Positions 1 to 9,814 of a stretch of DNA of 64,000 nucleotides are shown here, piece by piece. The notes under the pieces were generated by a model, which did no database searches, had not been told where the DNA came from, and saw only the letters and a list, made by a program, of their open reading frames with translations. A program made the position numbers and the translations under genes. This DNA is from Defluviitaleaceae bacterium (GTDB taxonomy: Bacteria > Bacillota > Clostridia > Lachnospirales > WQUN01): the NCBI GenBank assembly GCA_009786925.1, contig WRGY01000127.1:113010-177009 (forward strand). The letters run 5' to 3'. Within the stretch, counting starts at the first letter, position 1, and every line of letters starts with the position of its first letter.

Positions 1-403
1 CTCCACTTTCTATGAAGGAGCGCAATGCCTTGTATTCTATTTCAATCTCATACTCCGAAAGGGCGAGCTGTATAGAATAATCATTTTTTAACAAAACACT
101 CTCTATACCATGCAAGATTTCTGAATTAACATAGCCAATAAAGCCCAAAAGCACCCCTATACTACGCCGCGCACCACCCGCGTTTTGCGTAGATACAAAA
201 GTCCCCACACCCTGCCGCCGCTCCAAGATGTTTTCGTACTCCAAAACACCCACCGCTTGGCGCACAGTCTGGCGACTAATGCTGAAAATCTCCATCAGCT
301 CGCCTTCTGAATAAAACTTGTCTCCATTTTTAAGGTTGTTAATTTCGATTTGCTGTTTTACCCATTCTACGACTTTAGCATATTTGGCCTGCAACCCTAA
401 CAC
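1..403 (-). CDS. GntR-family transcriptional regulator with sugar-binding-type effector domain (C-terminus off window)
   Basis: Reverse strand reads LQAKYAKVVEWVKQQIEINNLKNGDKFYSEGELMEIFSISRQTVRQAVGVLEYENILERRQGVGTFVST..., a typical GntR winged HTH. GTG (403) or a downstream TTG is the likely start. Confidence 0.8.
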   Translation of the reverse strand, partial: MLGLQAKYAKVVEWVKQQIEINNLKNGDKFYSEGELMEIFSISRQTVRQAVGVLEYENILERRQGVGTFVSTQNAGGARRSIGVLLGFIGYVNSEILHGIESVLLKNDYSIQLALSEYEIEIEYKALRSFIESG

Positions 404-419
404 CCCTTTTTATGTAAAA

Positions 420-454
420 AAAGCAACTGATGGTATTGTACCACCAGTTGCTTT
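420..454 (-). terminator. Rho-independent terminator of the giant secreted protein gene
   Basis: Minus-strand stem AAAGCAACTG-g-TGGTA / TACCA-t-CAGTTGCTTT followed by a T-run. Confidence 0.85.
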
Positions 455-465
455 GTGTGGCTAGA

Positions 466-3400
466 CTATAAAATAATTTCGAAGCTCCTTGTTGTATCGT
501 CCCAATCCACTACCGCGCCGAAGAAGTATGCAACAAACCTCGCGGGCAACATTGTCCTTCCATCGACAATCATCGGCGGAACATCCATACCCAGTGCAGA
601 AAGCTCCGGTGTAATAACTCCGATGGGTACGATTAGTGTTTGGCCGTCTTTTGTGAGTGATACCTGCCGTGTTGCGTCGTCCCAGCCTACCTCTGCGCCA
701 AGCGCGTATGAGATAAAGCGTATGGGAAGCAGTGTTCTGCCGCCTTCGACGATGGGCAATACGTCCATGGCCAGAGACATTGCGTTGTCGGCAAGGTCTA
801 CTATGAAGTAGGAGTCAAGACCGATAACGAGTCTGCGTAATTCTTCTACATACTCAATGGTGAAAGAGCCTGTAAACTCCGCCTCGAATACGAAATAGCC
901 TGTATCTGTATCAAATCTGCCGCCGATGATTTCGCCGTCCTCTGTGACTGCTACCAGTCTGTGGACATTAACGCCTTCGAGGTCAAAGTCAGCAAGTGAT
1001 ACAAGTATTCGCATGGGCGATACGGGAAGATGTGTGACCGCCACGGTGTAGAGTACACTGTCATTGCCTTCTGCAAATCCACCCGGTGCCTGGGTGGTGG
1101 TTGCTTGTGGTTCAGCCGGTTGTGTACCTGCCGGTCTTACGATTACAGCACCGCCGCCGCCCGGTGGTCTCGGTCTGACGACTTCTCCGGGTGTTGTGCC
1201 ACATGTGCATGGGTCGTTGTCACAGATGTCGCAGAGGTCATAATCTCCGTCATCGTCACCTTGTTCCAGTACGACGAGACTAAATATTTCGGATAATGCT
1301 GTCACACCGCGGAATAGTGTTGCGGTAAGGACAACCGATACATCGCCGTCTGTCGGGCGGGTTACAACGCCGGTCGCCGCATTTAGGGTTGCAGGACGGC
1401 TGGAGTGCCACGCGATAGACACGCCGTTGATGGATGTCGGCAAAGTGCCGAGGTTTGTTCTTACTTCGCTTTGCAACGTGTTTTCTCCGCGTATGCTGTC
1501 CCATGTGATAGCCGCCAAAGCGTCTGCCACGGCAATCCTGTCTAAGCAGGCAGGACAATCATTATCATCACAGCAGTAGAAATTAACACGTTCCAATACG
1601 ATTTCATAAATATTAAAATCGGGATGCGGCCCTACGCCATAAGCACCGAACTGGACGCGAATAGAACCGGCAGGTTCTTCGCCCGCGATAGAATCCAAGT
1701 CAAACTCTACAGAAGCAGTCCAACCGTCCGCAGGAGTTCCGCTGATGGTAGAGCCGGGTAGACTTGCACCGGGGCCAAACCATGGCGGGACATCCCTTCT
1801 TATTAATATAGGTGTCGTACCACCACTGCCGACAAAGGTCAGGCGATATGTCTGGCTCGGTACAAGGTCAAATGACTCCAGCACCACGTCTAAGCCAAAC
1901 CAATAGTTATCTCTGTCGCTTACTGCAATACCTCTGGTATTGCCGGGCGTGTTGATTATTTCAAACGATGCGTCATCACTGTTTGTCAGATGCGGCCCCA
2001 GGTCATCAGCAATCGCCGCGCCCAAAGGCAGAGCCTGAACATAATCACATTCGGACATTCTCCACATCTCTACAACAGAGAACTCGGGTGGTACACCCAA
2101 AATCACATCAAGCTGAATCGTACTAAAGCTTATATGGCCTCTTCCACGATGTGTCTGACCCGGAGAAGCTCCGGAGTTATTAGTGAGTGTGATATACAAC
2201 GCGCTTGCATGATTTGTGCCATCGAAAAGGAATGCAGTGGGGACTGAAACGGTGGCAACCGCAGGGGCATCACCGGCAGTTTGGTGTACAGATACATACA
2301 TTCCATTGCCCGACACAAGATGTGTGACACCCTGTGGGTCAACACCGGGACCTACGGACAAATCTGTCCATGTTAAAATCCGTCTGTTTTGGAAGCCTGA
2401 TGGCATATTGAATGTCAGGAGAGCCGAAGTAATGCCGTCAGGTGCAGTTTGACTGAAATTGTCCAAACATAATCTAAGCACTACAAAGTCTCCTGCATAG
2501 GTGGGTTCGTTTAATAGTATTGAGCCTGAGGCACCCGGGCCGACAAGGCTGACTCGGGGGTCTACAAATGTGGGCATGGGTGGATTAGAAGTAGGATTAG
2601 ACGTATTGTCTCCCATTACAACCCATACCAGCTCTTCCAGCTCGGGTGGTGCCGCCCATGCTTCAATGATAATGCCCAGTTCTACAACTTGCTCATGGTT
2701 TTGTGGGTTAAACACTCGGTCACGAGTACCGTTACCGACTGCAATCCTGTCAGGCATTTCGAAATATCCACGCAGGGTTATTTGTTGCTCACCCATAAAT
2801 CCGGGCAACAAAGCGATATTGTCAAAGTCCCACTCCGGGAATACGTGATAACCCCAGCCGCGCTCGGTTTCAATCCATGCGGTATCGGGCAAATCCCATT
2901 CTTCTACAGGTGTGCCGTGAGGTATGACAAGTCTTCCGCCTGATAGCTCCCAAAGATTTTCTCTGTGGTCGCCCCAGTTATGCCAAACTTGACCTGTCCA
3001 GTCGTTAGGATTAAGAGGTGCGACTGAGTCAAGATTTGGGAATATAAATGTCGGAGCCGGGCCGCTGTATACACCAAATGGGTTTGTTAATGCAACGCCT
3101 GTTCTGTTTGCAGGAATATCTGTGCCGATGTATCCGATAATTTGGACACGCACATAGTTACCCCAAACATAACGACCCAGTTCTGCCAAATCCAAATACG
3201 GGCCTTCGTGGATGACGACACCGCCGCCGCGTGTCAGGTCGCGTGTACCACCGTATCCGCCGCGCCATGGATTACCTGTTACCCATTGGATAACGACATT
3301 GCTGTCCGCGCCATACATATCTGCGTCTACTGTAATAACTTGACCATCTACACTGATGCTGTTAATCACAGGTGTAGGCTGGCTCAACAACGCACCTCTG

Positions 3401-6400
3401 CCGCTTGCAGAGTTTCCGGCGGCACCGGGGTTTACACCCAGTCTACGGTCTATGCGTGTTACTGCATAAAACGCACCTTCCAGCATTGCATCTCTTGTTG
3501 CTAATGAGTTGGTGCTGTGGAGGCTGTCAGGTGGCAAAAGCATAACATTCCAGTTGTAACCTGTTTGTTCGATACCATGGGAGTCGTCTGCCGAAAGTGC
3601 CCAGACATTACGACCTGCGGGCATCGTTTCCATGAGGACGTTATCCCACAAAATACGGTCGGAGCGAGTTTCGCCGTCTGCTCTGTTGTAAAGCTCAAAG
3701 CCTAAAACAGAATAGAACATTTTAAACCATGATGCATAGCCTTCTACCATCAATGGGTTGTTAGAAGCACGCATACCCAGTTCGAGGTCCGGCTCTTGGC
3801 CTCTAAAGTTTCCGGGCCAGTCACGATGTGCCGGGAAGTATGGGCTGTCATACCATGTGTGTCTGCCCGGGTGAGCAATCATTGTTACGCCGCCAAGCTC
3901 TTGTGCGCGACGGAAAACACCATGCTCTTCGTTGTGGTTGTGGTCGTGAAGTGGTGCGGGTGCTTCCATTGTGGCACGCTGGGGTACACTTTGTGTAAAG
4001 TTAGCCCAGTAAGTGTTGACGTGATTCATATAGGTTTGTTCGTTTGCATATGGGATGGGAGCCATTCCGCGTTCGGATTGGCTGCTATGCCCTGCCAGTC
4101 TGCGAGCGAGTGTCCTGTGTCCGCCATTTGTCATAAAGAGAGATGTCGGGAACGGGCCTGTAAATGTTCCGTCCAAAACAGAATCGCGCTCTTCTATTGT
4201 CATTTGATGTGCCGGGTTACGCCAATCATTTGGCGGCCACCAGCTCCATGTCCTCGGGGTAGGCCCGACGGCACGCACCGACCAGTCGCCTGTACATATT
4301 ACGTTGTGGTCGGTTACTGCAAGTATGTCAAATCCTTTGTTAAAATGGTCTGCCACCGTATCCCTAAGCAACGCATTACCGTCCGAACGTGTTGTGTGGA
4401 CATGAAGTGCGGTACGGAACTGGTAATGTGTCGCCCAGTTGACGGATGCATATGGGTTTGTGATGGTAAAGGGACCTGTCATCGTAGGGTTCAATGCTCT
4501 TGCGGGGCATGTGCAGTTGTGACTGCCTGAGAGTACACACCATGTGCAGTAGTCGTTATCACAATGTGGGTCGCCGTCACAACGATGTCCGCACTCGTCA
4601 CAACACTCGCCGCTGTCATCACAGTCGTCACAGTTGGGGCCGTAGGAGGGTTCACATTCCGGCAAATCACAGCCGTCGGGACAGATGCGCACGACGCGGA
4701 TTTGGGTATAGGTTGTGATTTCAGACGCGCCTCCGGGGTTAGAGGATAGAGAAATCGTTGCATTACCCATCGCAGTGATTTGTGCCGCTGTCCATGTTAC
4801 GGAGTGGGTAAACTCTGCACCTGCCGCAGCGGGTGCGCCGTCGATTACGGTTCCACCTGCAAGGCCAACAGGGGCACCGGTTCCGCCCTCTACTCGTATA
4901 CGAGGCGTAACAGCCGTCGCGACTGATGCGGTATATTCAAGTCTGTAATAATGGTCATCAATGGGACTGTTTACAGTGGCGAATGCAGCAAGGTTAATGC
5001 GTGGTGCTTGACCGACACCACCCCTGCCTTCCAGCACTATAGTCCTCGGCGGACCCGCAGTTACCGTAAGGCCAACACCGCTACCCAAATGCGTGCTTAA
5101 CCAACCACCGGTGGCTGAAGCAGCGATATTATTTCCCGATAAACCCGGAGCAATCCCGGGATGCGTCTGCATATCGAAGAGAATGTTCTCTGCGACCGGA
5201 GGCTCACACGCCGGTAGGTCACAGCCACTCGGGCAGATACGCACGACGCGGATTTGGGTATAGGTTGTGATTTCGGGCGCGCCTCCGGGGTTGGAGGATA
5301 GTGAAATTGTTGCATTACCCATAGAAGAAATTTGTGCCGCCGTCCATATGACGGAGTGAGTAAACTCTGCACCTGCCGCAGCGGGTGCGCCGTCGATTAC
5401 GGTTCCGGGGGCAACGGGAGCTGCACCGCTTCCACCCTCTACTCGTATACGAGGTGTAACAGCCGTCGCGACTGATGCAGTATATTCAAATCTGTATTCA
5501 TGTCCGTCAATAAATCCGTTTTCGGGGGTGAGTGCGGCTAGGTTGATACGTGGTGCTTGACCGACACCACCTCTACCCTCGAGTACAATCGTCCTTGGCG
5601 GACCCGCAGTTACCGTAAGGCCAACACCGCTACCCAAGTGTGTGCTTAACCAACCACCGGTGGCTGAAGCAGCGATATTATTTCCCGATAGAGCCGGAGT
5701 AATCCCGGGATGCGTCTGCATATCAAAGAGTACTACCTCTCTGGCAGGGCCGGTGGAGCAAGATGCACAGCTACCCGGGATTGACAGCTCTGCATGTATA
5801 AATCTGTGGAACTCTGCCTGCCCGCGGTGGTTGCTGACAAGAGCGGTGGTATCGTTGGGCGAAGCAGGGTCGGGCTGGTTAGTCGTCAGTGTGACATAGA
5901 TGAAGCTTGCAACATTGTCCGATGCGTCAATGAGCATCTCTCTCGGGATGCTATTATTCATCGGAGTTGTGTTGCCTGTGCGCATCCATTCGCCTGTGAT
6001 ATAGCTCGTGGAAAGGAGATGGTCAGTGGTCTCATTGCCCGGTGAAGAGAGGTCTGTCCATATGGCAAGTCTTCTCGTGGCGTTCACGAGACCACCGTCG
6101 TTTGTGAAATTGAGCGAAACATCGGTGGTTGCACTGTTTAGCAAATCTACAAATGCCTGTTGTCCTGCTGTCGGAACGTCGATTGCAAGTCTCAAAATGT
6201 GGCCGACATTATTAGCACCACCCGGAAGCAAGAAAGCCACATCGGCATCCCTGTCACCGACAGGGTTAAGTGTCCATGAAAAAGTGCAGTCGGGGCAAGA
6301 AGCCGACAACGGCATAAAACGAGCAATGACAAGTACATACACTGTCGCTTCAGCAAAAGCCACCTGTACGTATTCCACGGTTTCTACACGCTCGGGATGT

Positions 6401-7221
6401 ACGTATATGCTGTCATTATTTTCTTGGTCGTCATTATATTCGTTATATTCTTCATTTTCTTCTTCGTCTGCTTCTGAATCTTCTGTCGTTTCATTTTCTG
6501 TTTCATCATCTGTTGTTGCGCCATCGCCGGTTGCGTCATCGCTAACCGCTTCACCAGCAACTGCATCATCAGAATAATGAACGTATTCCCCCAAAACCAT
6601 GACCTCATAAGGCTCATCATTGTCAGCGGGGGGGGGTACGCTGTTTTCGTCCGACGGCAAATATTCGCCGTTTTCGTCGGCCTCGTCGCTGTCGCCATAT
6701 TCCGCTTCATCGTTTTCAACTTCATCGTATTCTTCATCATATTCCATGTCATCAGCGGGTTCTTCGCTCTCTTCATCTTGCTCTTCATCATCTTCGGTGT
6801 CACTATTTTCCGCGCCACCCGATTCTTCTGTGCCACCCTGCGGCGGCAGTACATACTCTACTGTGACAATGCGGGCATAGACTGCCGCTCCGATTGCCAG
6901 CGCAGAGGCTGCTTCGTACTCGCATACGGTGAGGACATCACCGTCGATGGCGGTGTAGTCCGACTCGTTACCGTCGAGAGTCCATACTACCTTGTACTCG
7001 GTATCGTCACCGATTTCGGCAACATTTACCAACATGTACGTAAGTGTAAGGTCATCCCCCGGGAATAGCTCACTACCATCAAAAGGCAGTACAACACCCG
7101 AGAAGTCACCACCGCCAAAAAGCCCATAATTTACGGCTTCAGCCAATGCGGTGGAGATTGTGCCAAACACCAAAAGCACCGACAAAACGAGTGCCATGAT
7201 GCGACTTGCAGCTTTCCTCAT
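466..7221 (-). CDS. Giant secreted multidomain protein: signal peptide, acidic linker, duplicated ~165-aa module, Cys-rich linker, PHP-type metallophosphoesterase domain, C-terminal copper-amine-oxidase-like (stalk) domain
   Basis: 2251-aa ORF. Signal peptide MRKAASRIMALVLSVLLVFGTISTALA; PHP motifs HVHTTRSDGN / ILAVTDHN / IAHPGRH; C-terminal RTLLPIRFISYALGAEVGWDD...RTMLPARFVAYFFGAVVDWDD typical of Cu_amine_oxidN1-like repeats. Confidence 0.85.
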   Translation of the reverse strand: MRKAASRIMALVLSVLLVFGTISTALAEAVNYGLFGGGDFSGVVLPFDGSELFPGDDLTLTYMLVNVAEIGDDTEYKVVWTLDGNESDYTAIDGDVLTVCEYEAASALAIGAAVYARIVTVEYVLPPQGGTEESGGAENSDTEDDEEQDEESEEPADDMEYDEEYDEVENDEAEYGDSDEADENGEYLPSDENSVPPPADNDEPYEVMVLGEYVHYSDDAVAGEAVSDDATGDGATTDDETENETTEDSEADEEENEEYNEYNDDQENNDSIYVHPERVETVEYVQVAFAEATVYVLVIARFMPLSASCPDCTFSWTLNPVGDRDADVAFLLPGGANNVGHILRLAIDVPTAGQQAFVDLLNSATTDVSLNFTNDGGLVNATRRLAIWTDLSSPGNETTDHLLSTSYITGEWMRTGNTTPMNNSIPREMLIDASDNVASFIYVTLTTNQPDPASPNDTTALVSNHRGQAEFHRFIHAELSIPGSCASCSTGPAREVVLFDMQTHPGITPALSGNNIAASATGGWLSTHLGSGVGLTVTAGPPRTIVLEGRGGVGQAPRINLAALTPENGFIDGHEYRFEYTASVATAVTPRIRVEGGSGAAPVAPGTVIDGAPAAAGAEFTHSVIWTAAQISSMGNATISLSSNPGGAPEITTYTQIRVVRICPSGCDLPACEPPVAENILFDMQTHPGIAPGLSGNNIAASATGGWLSTHLGSGVGLTVTAGPPRTIVLEGRGGVGQAPRINLAAFATVNSPIDDHYYRLEYTASVATAVTPRIRVEGGTGAPVGLAGGTVIDGAPAAAGAEFTHSVTWTAAQITAMGNATISLSSNPGGASEITTYTQIRVVRICPDGCDLPECEPSYGPNCDDCDDSGECCDECGHRCDGDPHCDNDYCTWCVLSGSHNCTCPARALNPTMTGPFTITNPYASVNWATHYQFRTALHVHTTRSDGNALLRDTVADHFNKGFDILAVTDHNVICTGDWSVRAVGPTPRTWSWWPPNDWRNPAHQMTIEERDSVLDGTFTGPFPTSLFMTNGGHRTLARRLAGHSSQSERGMAPIPYANEQTYMNHVNTYWANFTQSVPQRATMEAPAPLHDHNHNEEHGVFRRAQELGGVTMIAHPGRHTWYDSPYFPAHRDWPGNFRGQEPDLELGMRASNNPLMVEGYASWFKMFYSVLGFELYNRADGETRSDRILWDNVLMETMPAGRNVWALSADDSHGIEQTGYNWNVMLLPPDSLHSTNSLATRDAMLEGAFYAVTRIDRRLGVNPGAAGNSASGRGALLSQPTPVINSISVDGQVITVDADMYGADSNVVIQWVTGNPWRGGYGGTRDLTRGGGVVIHEGPYLDLAELGRYVWGNYVRVQIIGYIGTDIPANRTGVALTNPFGVYSGPAPTFIFPNLDSVAPLNPNDWTGQVWHNWGDHRENLWELSGGRLVIPHGTPVEEWDLPDTAWIETERGWGYHVFPEWDFDNIALLPGFMGEQQITLRGYFEMPDRIAVGNGTRDRVFNPQNHEQVVELGIIIEAWAAPPELEELVWVVMGDNTSNPTSNPPMPTFVDPRVSLVGPGASGSILLNEPTYAGDFVVLRLCLDNFSQTAPDGITSALLTFNMPSGFQNRRILTWTDLSVGPGVDPQGVTHLVSGNGMYVSVHQTAGDAPAVATVSVPTAFLFDGTNHASALYITLTNNSGASPGQTHRGRGHISFSTIQLDVILGVPPEFSVVEMWRMSECDYVQALPLGAAIADDLGPHLTNSDDASFEIINTPGNTRGIAVSDRDNYWFGLDVVLESFDLVPSQTYRLTFVGSGGTTPILIRRDVPPWFGPGASLPGSTISGTPADGWTASVEFDLDSIAGEEPAGSIRVQFGAYGVGPHPDFNIYEIVLERVNFYCCDDNDCPACLDRIAVADALAAITWDSIRGENTLQSEVRTNLGTLPTSINGVSIAWHSSRPATLNAATGVVTRPTDGDVSVVLTATLFRGVTALSEIFSLVVLEQGDDDGDYDLCDICDNDPCTCGTTPGEVVRPRPPGGGGAVIVRPAGTQPAEPQATTTQAPGGFAEGNDSVLYTVAVTHLPVSPMRILVSLADFDLEGVNVHRLVAVTEDGEIIGGRFDTDTGYFVFEAEFTGSFTIEYVEELRRLVIGLDSYFIVDLADNAMSLAMDVLPIVEGGRTLLPIRFISYALGAEVGWDDATRQVSLTKDGQTLIVPIGVITPELSALGMDVPPMIVDGRTMLPARFVAYFFGAVVDWDDTTRSFEIIL
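4689..5180 (-). repeat. Intragenic repeat unit (copy 1) of the giant protein module
   Basis: Near-identical to 5241-5730; encodes FDMQTHPGIAPGLSGNNIAASATGGWLSTHLGSGVGLTVTAGPPRTIVLEGRGG... Confidence 0.9.
5241..5730 (-). repeat. Intragenic repeat unit (copy 2) of the giant protein module
   Basis: Near-identical to 4689-5180 at DNA and protein level. Confidence 0.9.
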
Positions 7222-7355
7222 AAATACCCCTCCTGTTATGAAAGTTTAGATGTACGTATATTATGTGCTATGCACAAAAAATGCAAGAGATTTTTTAAAT
7301 TTTTAGTAAAACAACTCACGAATAAACATGACGCAACAACAATATGTATGTTCTT

Positions 7356-8307
7356 ATGACAAATCCAAAAAAACTAAAAAAAGGTGACACCGTAGCAATC
7401 ATCGCAACGAGTAGCCCCGCAAACAAAAAAAAATTAATCGACGGAATAAAAACACTGGAAAACATGGGCTTACATGTGTGCGTAATGGAAAGTTGTCTCA
7501 CCGACGGTGACGAAGAGACCCCATCGTATCTGGCGGCCTCTGATAAAGTCCGCTTGCGCGACCTGCACACCGCCTTTGCGGACAAAAACATAAAAGGTAT
7601 ATTTGTCGCAAGAGGGGGCTATGGCGCGGCTCGCCTATTGCCGCATGTGGACTTCGACCTCATCCGCCAAAATCCAAAAATCTTCGCAGGTTACTCCGAC
7701 GTAACCGCTCTCCACATAGCCATAAATCAAATATGTAAACTTATCACCTATCATGCGCCCATGCCCGCCGCCGACTTGCCCATCGCCGATTCTGCGACAT
7801 TGCATTCCCTTTGGGCATCGATTTTTGATGGAGCTTGCAAAGCAAAATCCGGACGAGAGGGGCATATCTTGACAGGGGGAAATCTATCTGTCATTTGCGC
7901 TTCTCTGGGGACTCCATATGAAATCAATACCCACGGACGGATTTTATTCTTGGAAGAAATCCAAGAGCCGCCATATCGGATAGACAGGATGCTTGTCCAA
8001 CTAAAACAAGCAGGAAAGCTACGTGAAGCGGCGGGGGTTGTGCTTGGCGATTTTTCGCCGGAAAATCCGGACACAATAAATTGTGCTTGGCGATTTTTCG
8101 CCGGAAAATCCGGACACAATAAAGCTCGCCATAAGCGAGCTGTTAGTCCCCGAAGGAAAACCCATCATAGTCGATATACCATGTGGGCATTGTATGCCAA
8201 ATTTAACATTACCGCTGGGTGCTGTCGCAAAAATTTCTACGGAATCATTACATCCACTTCAAATATACTGCCATCCGCAAATACAAGCGGGACGCATACT
8301 ATTTTAG
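7356..8307 (+). pseudogene. S66-family LD-carboxypeptidase (LdcA/MccF-like), frameshifted by a 43-bp tandem duplication
   Basis: KKGDTVAIIATSSPA..., GYSDVTAL (nucleophile Ser), LFLEEIQEPPYRIDRML (Glu). The catalytic His motif IPCGHCMPNLTLPLGA is in a different frame after the duplication (ORF 8083..8307). Confidence 0.85.
8038..8123 (+). repeat. Exact 43-bp tandem duplication (2 copies)
   Basis: ttgtgcttggcgatttttcgccggaaaatccggacacaataaa at 8038-8080 and again at 8081-8123. Confidence 0.98.
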
Positions 8308-8710
8308 CCACCTTCTCTGCGACGGGAAAGTCTGCGGCAGTCGCATCAAAGCGTAGCTGTGGAGGTTTTATATCCACGACAATTTCTTTTCCCGCAAATA
8401 TCGTAGCGACATTGCCCGATACGATGTTTGCAAGTTCTGACAGGGCAGATTTTGCCATATCATCTTGCAAGGTAGGGACAGGCATACCCATCATCATACG
8501 TGAGACAATGGCACAGCCTGTGGCTTCTTGCATATTATAAACGACATCGCCTTCAAAAGCCCCGATAATACTAACCGAAACGGTAACAGGCGAAGTTGTA
8601 TAAGGATTTGTTTTCACAAATATTTTGCCCACTGTGGGGGTTTCTTGGCACACAGAAGCAAAAACGCGCTGCGCACCCTGTACAAAAGCGTTTACATAAG
8701 ACGCATCCAT
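8237..8710 (-). CDS. CheX-like chemotaxis phosphatase domain protein
   Basis: 157 aa; SVSIIGAFEGDVVYNMQEATGCAIVSRMMMG...ALSELANIVSGNVATIFA typical of CheX/CheC-like proteins. Confidence 0.85.
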   Translation of the reverse strand: MDASYVNAFVQGAQRVFASVCQETPTVGKIFVKTNPYTTSPVTVSVSIIGAFEGDVVYNMQEATGCAIVSRMMMGMPVPTLQDDMAKSALSELANIVSGNVATIFAGKEIVVDIKPPQLRFDATAADFPVAEKVAKIVCVPLVFADGSIFEVDVMIP

Positions 8711-8713
8711 TTT

Positions 8714-9106
8714 TTACTCGTCCCCATTCTCATCTTCTGTCTTGTCTTTTTTGTCAAAGAAAGAGCCAAGGTTTAGCTTTGAAAGAATACCGGGCACCAT
8801 ATCAATGAGCTTGTTGACGCTTTCTTGGCTTTTTACGTTAACGAGCTGGACAGTACCGTTTACGATGACAATAACCGCCGAAGGTGACATTTTTGCACCG
8901 AGTGCGCCGCCGCCCGCACCTTTAGCCGCAGTTTTGTCATCGGAGGGCAAATCAGAAAGACCTGTACCCATCCCAAAGGTGACATCTACCAGCGGCACAA
9001 TGATTGTATCCCCAAAATGTACGGCCTCACCGACTACAGTCTTTGTAGAGACAAAGTCCTCCATCTTGGAAAAAAGCGTCTTTAAATTCTCGTTTATATT
9101 ATGCAT
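8714..9106 (-). CDS. GerW (YtfJ) family sporulation protein
   Basis: 130 aa; TKTVVGEAVHFGDTIIVPLVDVTFGMGTG...GGGALGAKMSPSAVIVI. Confidence 0.9.
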   Translation of the reverse strand: MHNINENLKTLFSKMEDFVSTKTVVGEAVHFGDTIIVPLVDVTFGMGTGLSDLPSDDKTAAKGAGGGALGAKMSPSAVIVIVNGTVQLVNVKSQESVNKLIDMVPGILSKLNLGSFFDKKDKTEDENGDE

Positions 9107-9128
9107 TTCAATCTTCCTTTCGTGTTAT

Positions 9129-9812
9129 TCACCACAAATCCAGTAAAAATGTGCGCATGGGTTTTTTTATGAGCATAAATAAAATCGGTATAAGTATACG
9201 GAGTGCAACTACTCTGCCTCGCACGGCAGCGTTTAGACTAATGGCCATGTCGTCAGAATGGAAATCTCCAACGAGTTGGATTTTTTCCTTTATAATAGGA
9301 AACATGCCTGCCAAAGTCTCGTATGCCCCAAAAAACAAGCCTGTTTTAAAAGGGCAAGCCAAACCGATAGAGCCGCTTACATTTATATACTCGGGCAACA
9401 AAGAGCCGCCGATTTTTTTCAGAGTATTAAGCACTTGTTTTATGATAGTTTTTCCTTGCGCGTCTGTCAAGACTTCATACACGCTTGCGGCTTTTTTTGT
9501 GGTGCTTTCTTTTTTTGTGGTTTTTGCAACTTTTTTTGTTTGTTTCGGTTGCTTCAATGGCTTTGGCTCTTTGTTTTTTAACTTTATCTTAAAAAACAAG
9601 ATATAAAAACGAGAAATATTTTCTCCATCAATGCTTTGATAATAAAAACGTATTAGTCTAAAAAAATATGTTACTTTTACGGAATAGCTTGTACCTTTGC
9701 CATGTGATGCCGTGACATTATATTTAACGGGTATAGCCAAAAACAGAAAAACCAACAACAAAAGCCCTACTAACACAACAAAAATCCATAACAAAATCCA
9801 CAATACAATCAT
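9129..9812 (-). CDS. DUF2953 domain-containing membrane protein
   Basis: N-terminal TM; VKYNVTASHGKGTSYSVKVTYFFRLIRF; sits next to gerW as in many spore formers. Confidence 0.75.
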   Translation of the reverse strand: MIVLWILLWIFVVLVGLLLLVFLFLAIPVKYNVTASHGKGTSYSVKVTYFFRLIRFYYQSIDGENISRFYILFFKIKLKNKEPKPLKQPKQTKKVAKTTKKESTTKKAASVYEVLTDAQGKTIIKQVLNTLKKIGGSLLPEYINVSGSIGLACPFKTGLFFGAYETLAGMFPIIKEKIQLVGDFHSDDMAISLNAAVRGRVVALRILIPILFMLIKKPMRTFLLDLW

Positions 9813-9814
9813 GA

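Noticed and set aside
3796-4530. 244-aa plus-strand ORF
   Set aside because: Fully antisense to the giant secreted protein; Cys/Val-rich low-quality translation with no domain. Same reasoning for other mirror ORFs such as 6008..6577, 26635..27312, 27314..28003 and 41017..41913.
7344-8540. 398-aa plus ORF taken as one intact protein
   Set aside because: After 8080 it is out of frame relative to the S66 family because of the 43-bp duplication, and it runs antisense through cheX; the real end is 8307.
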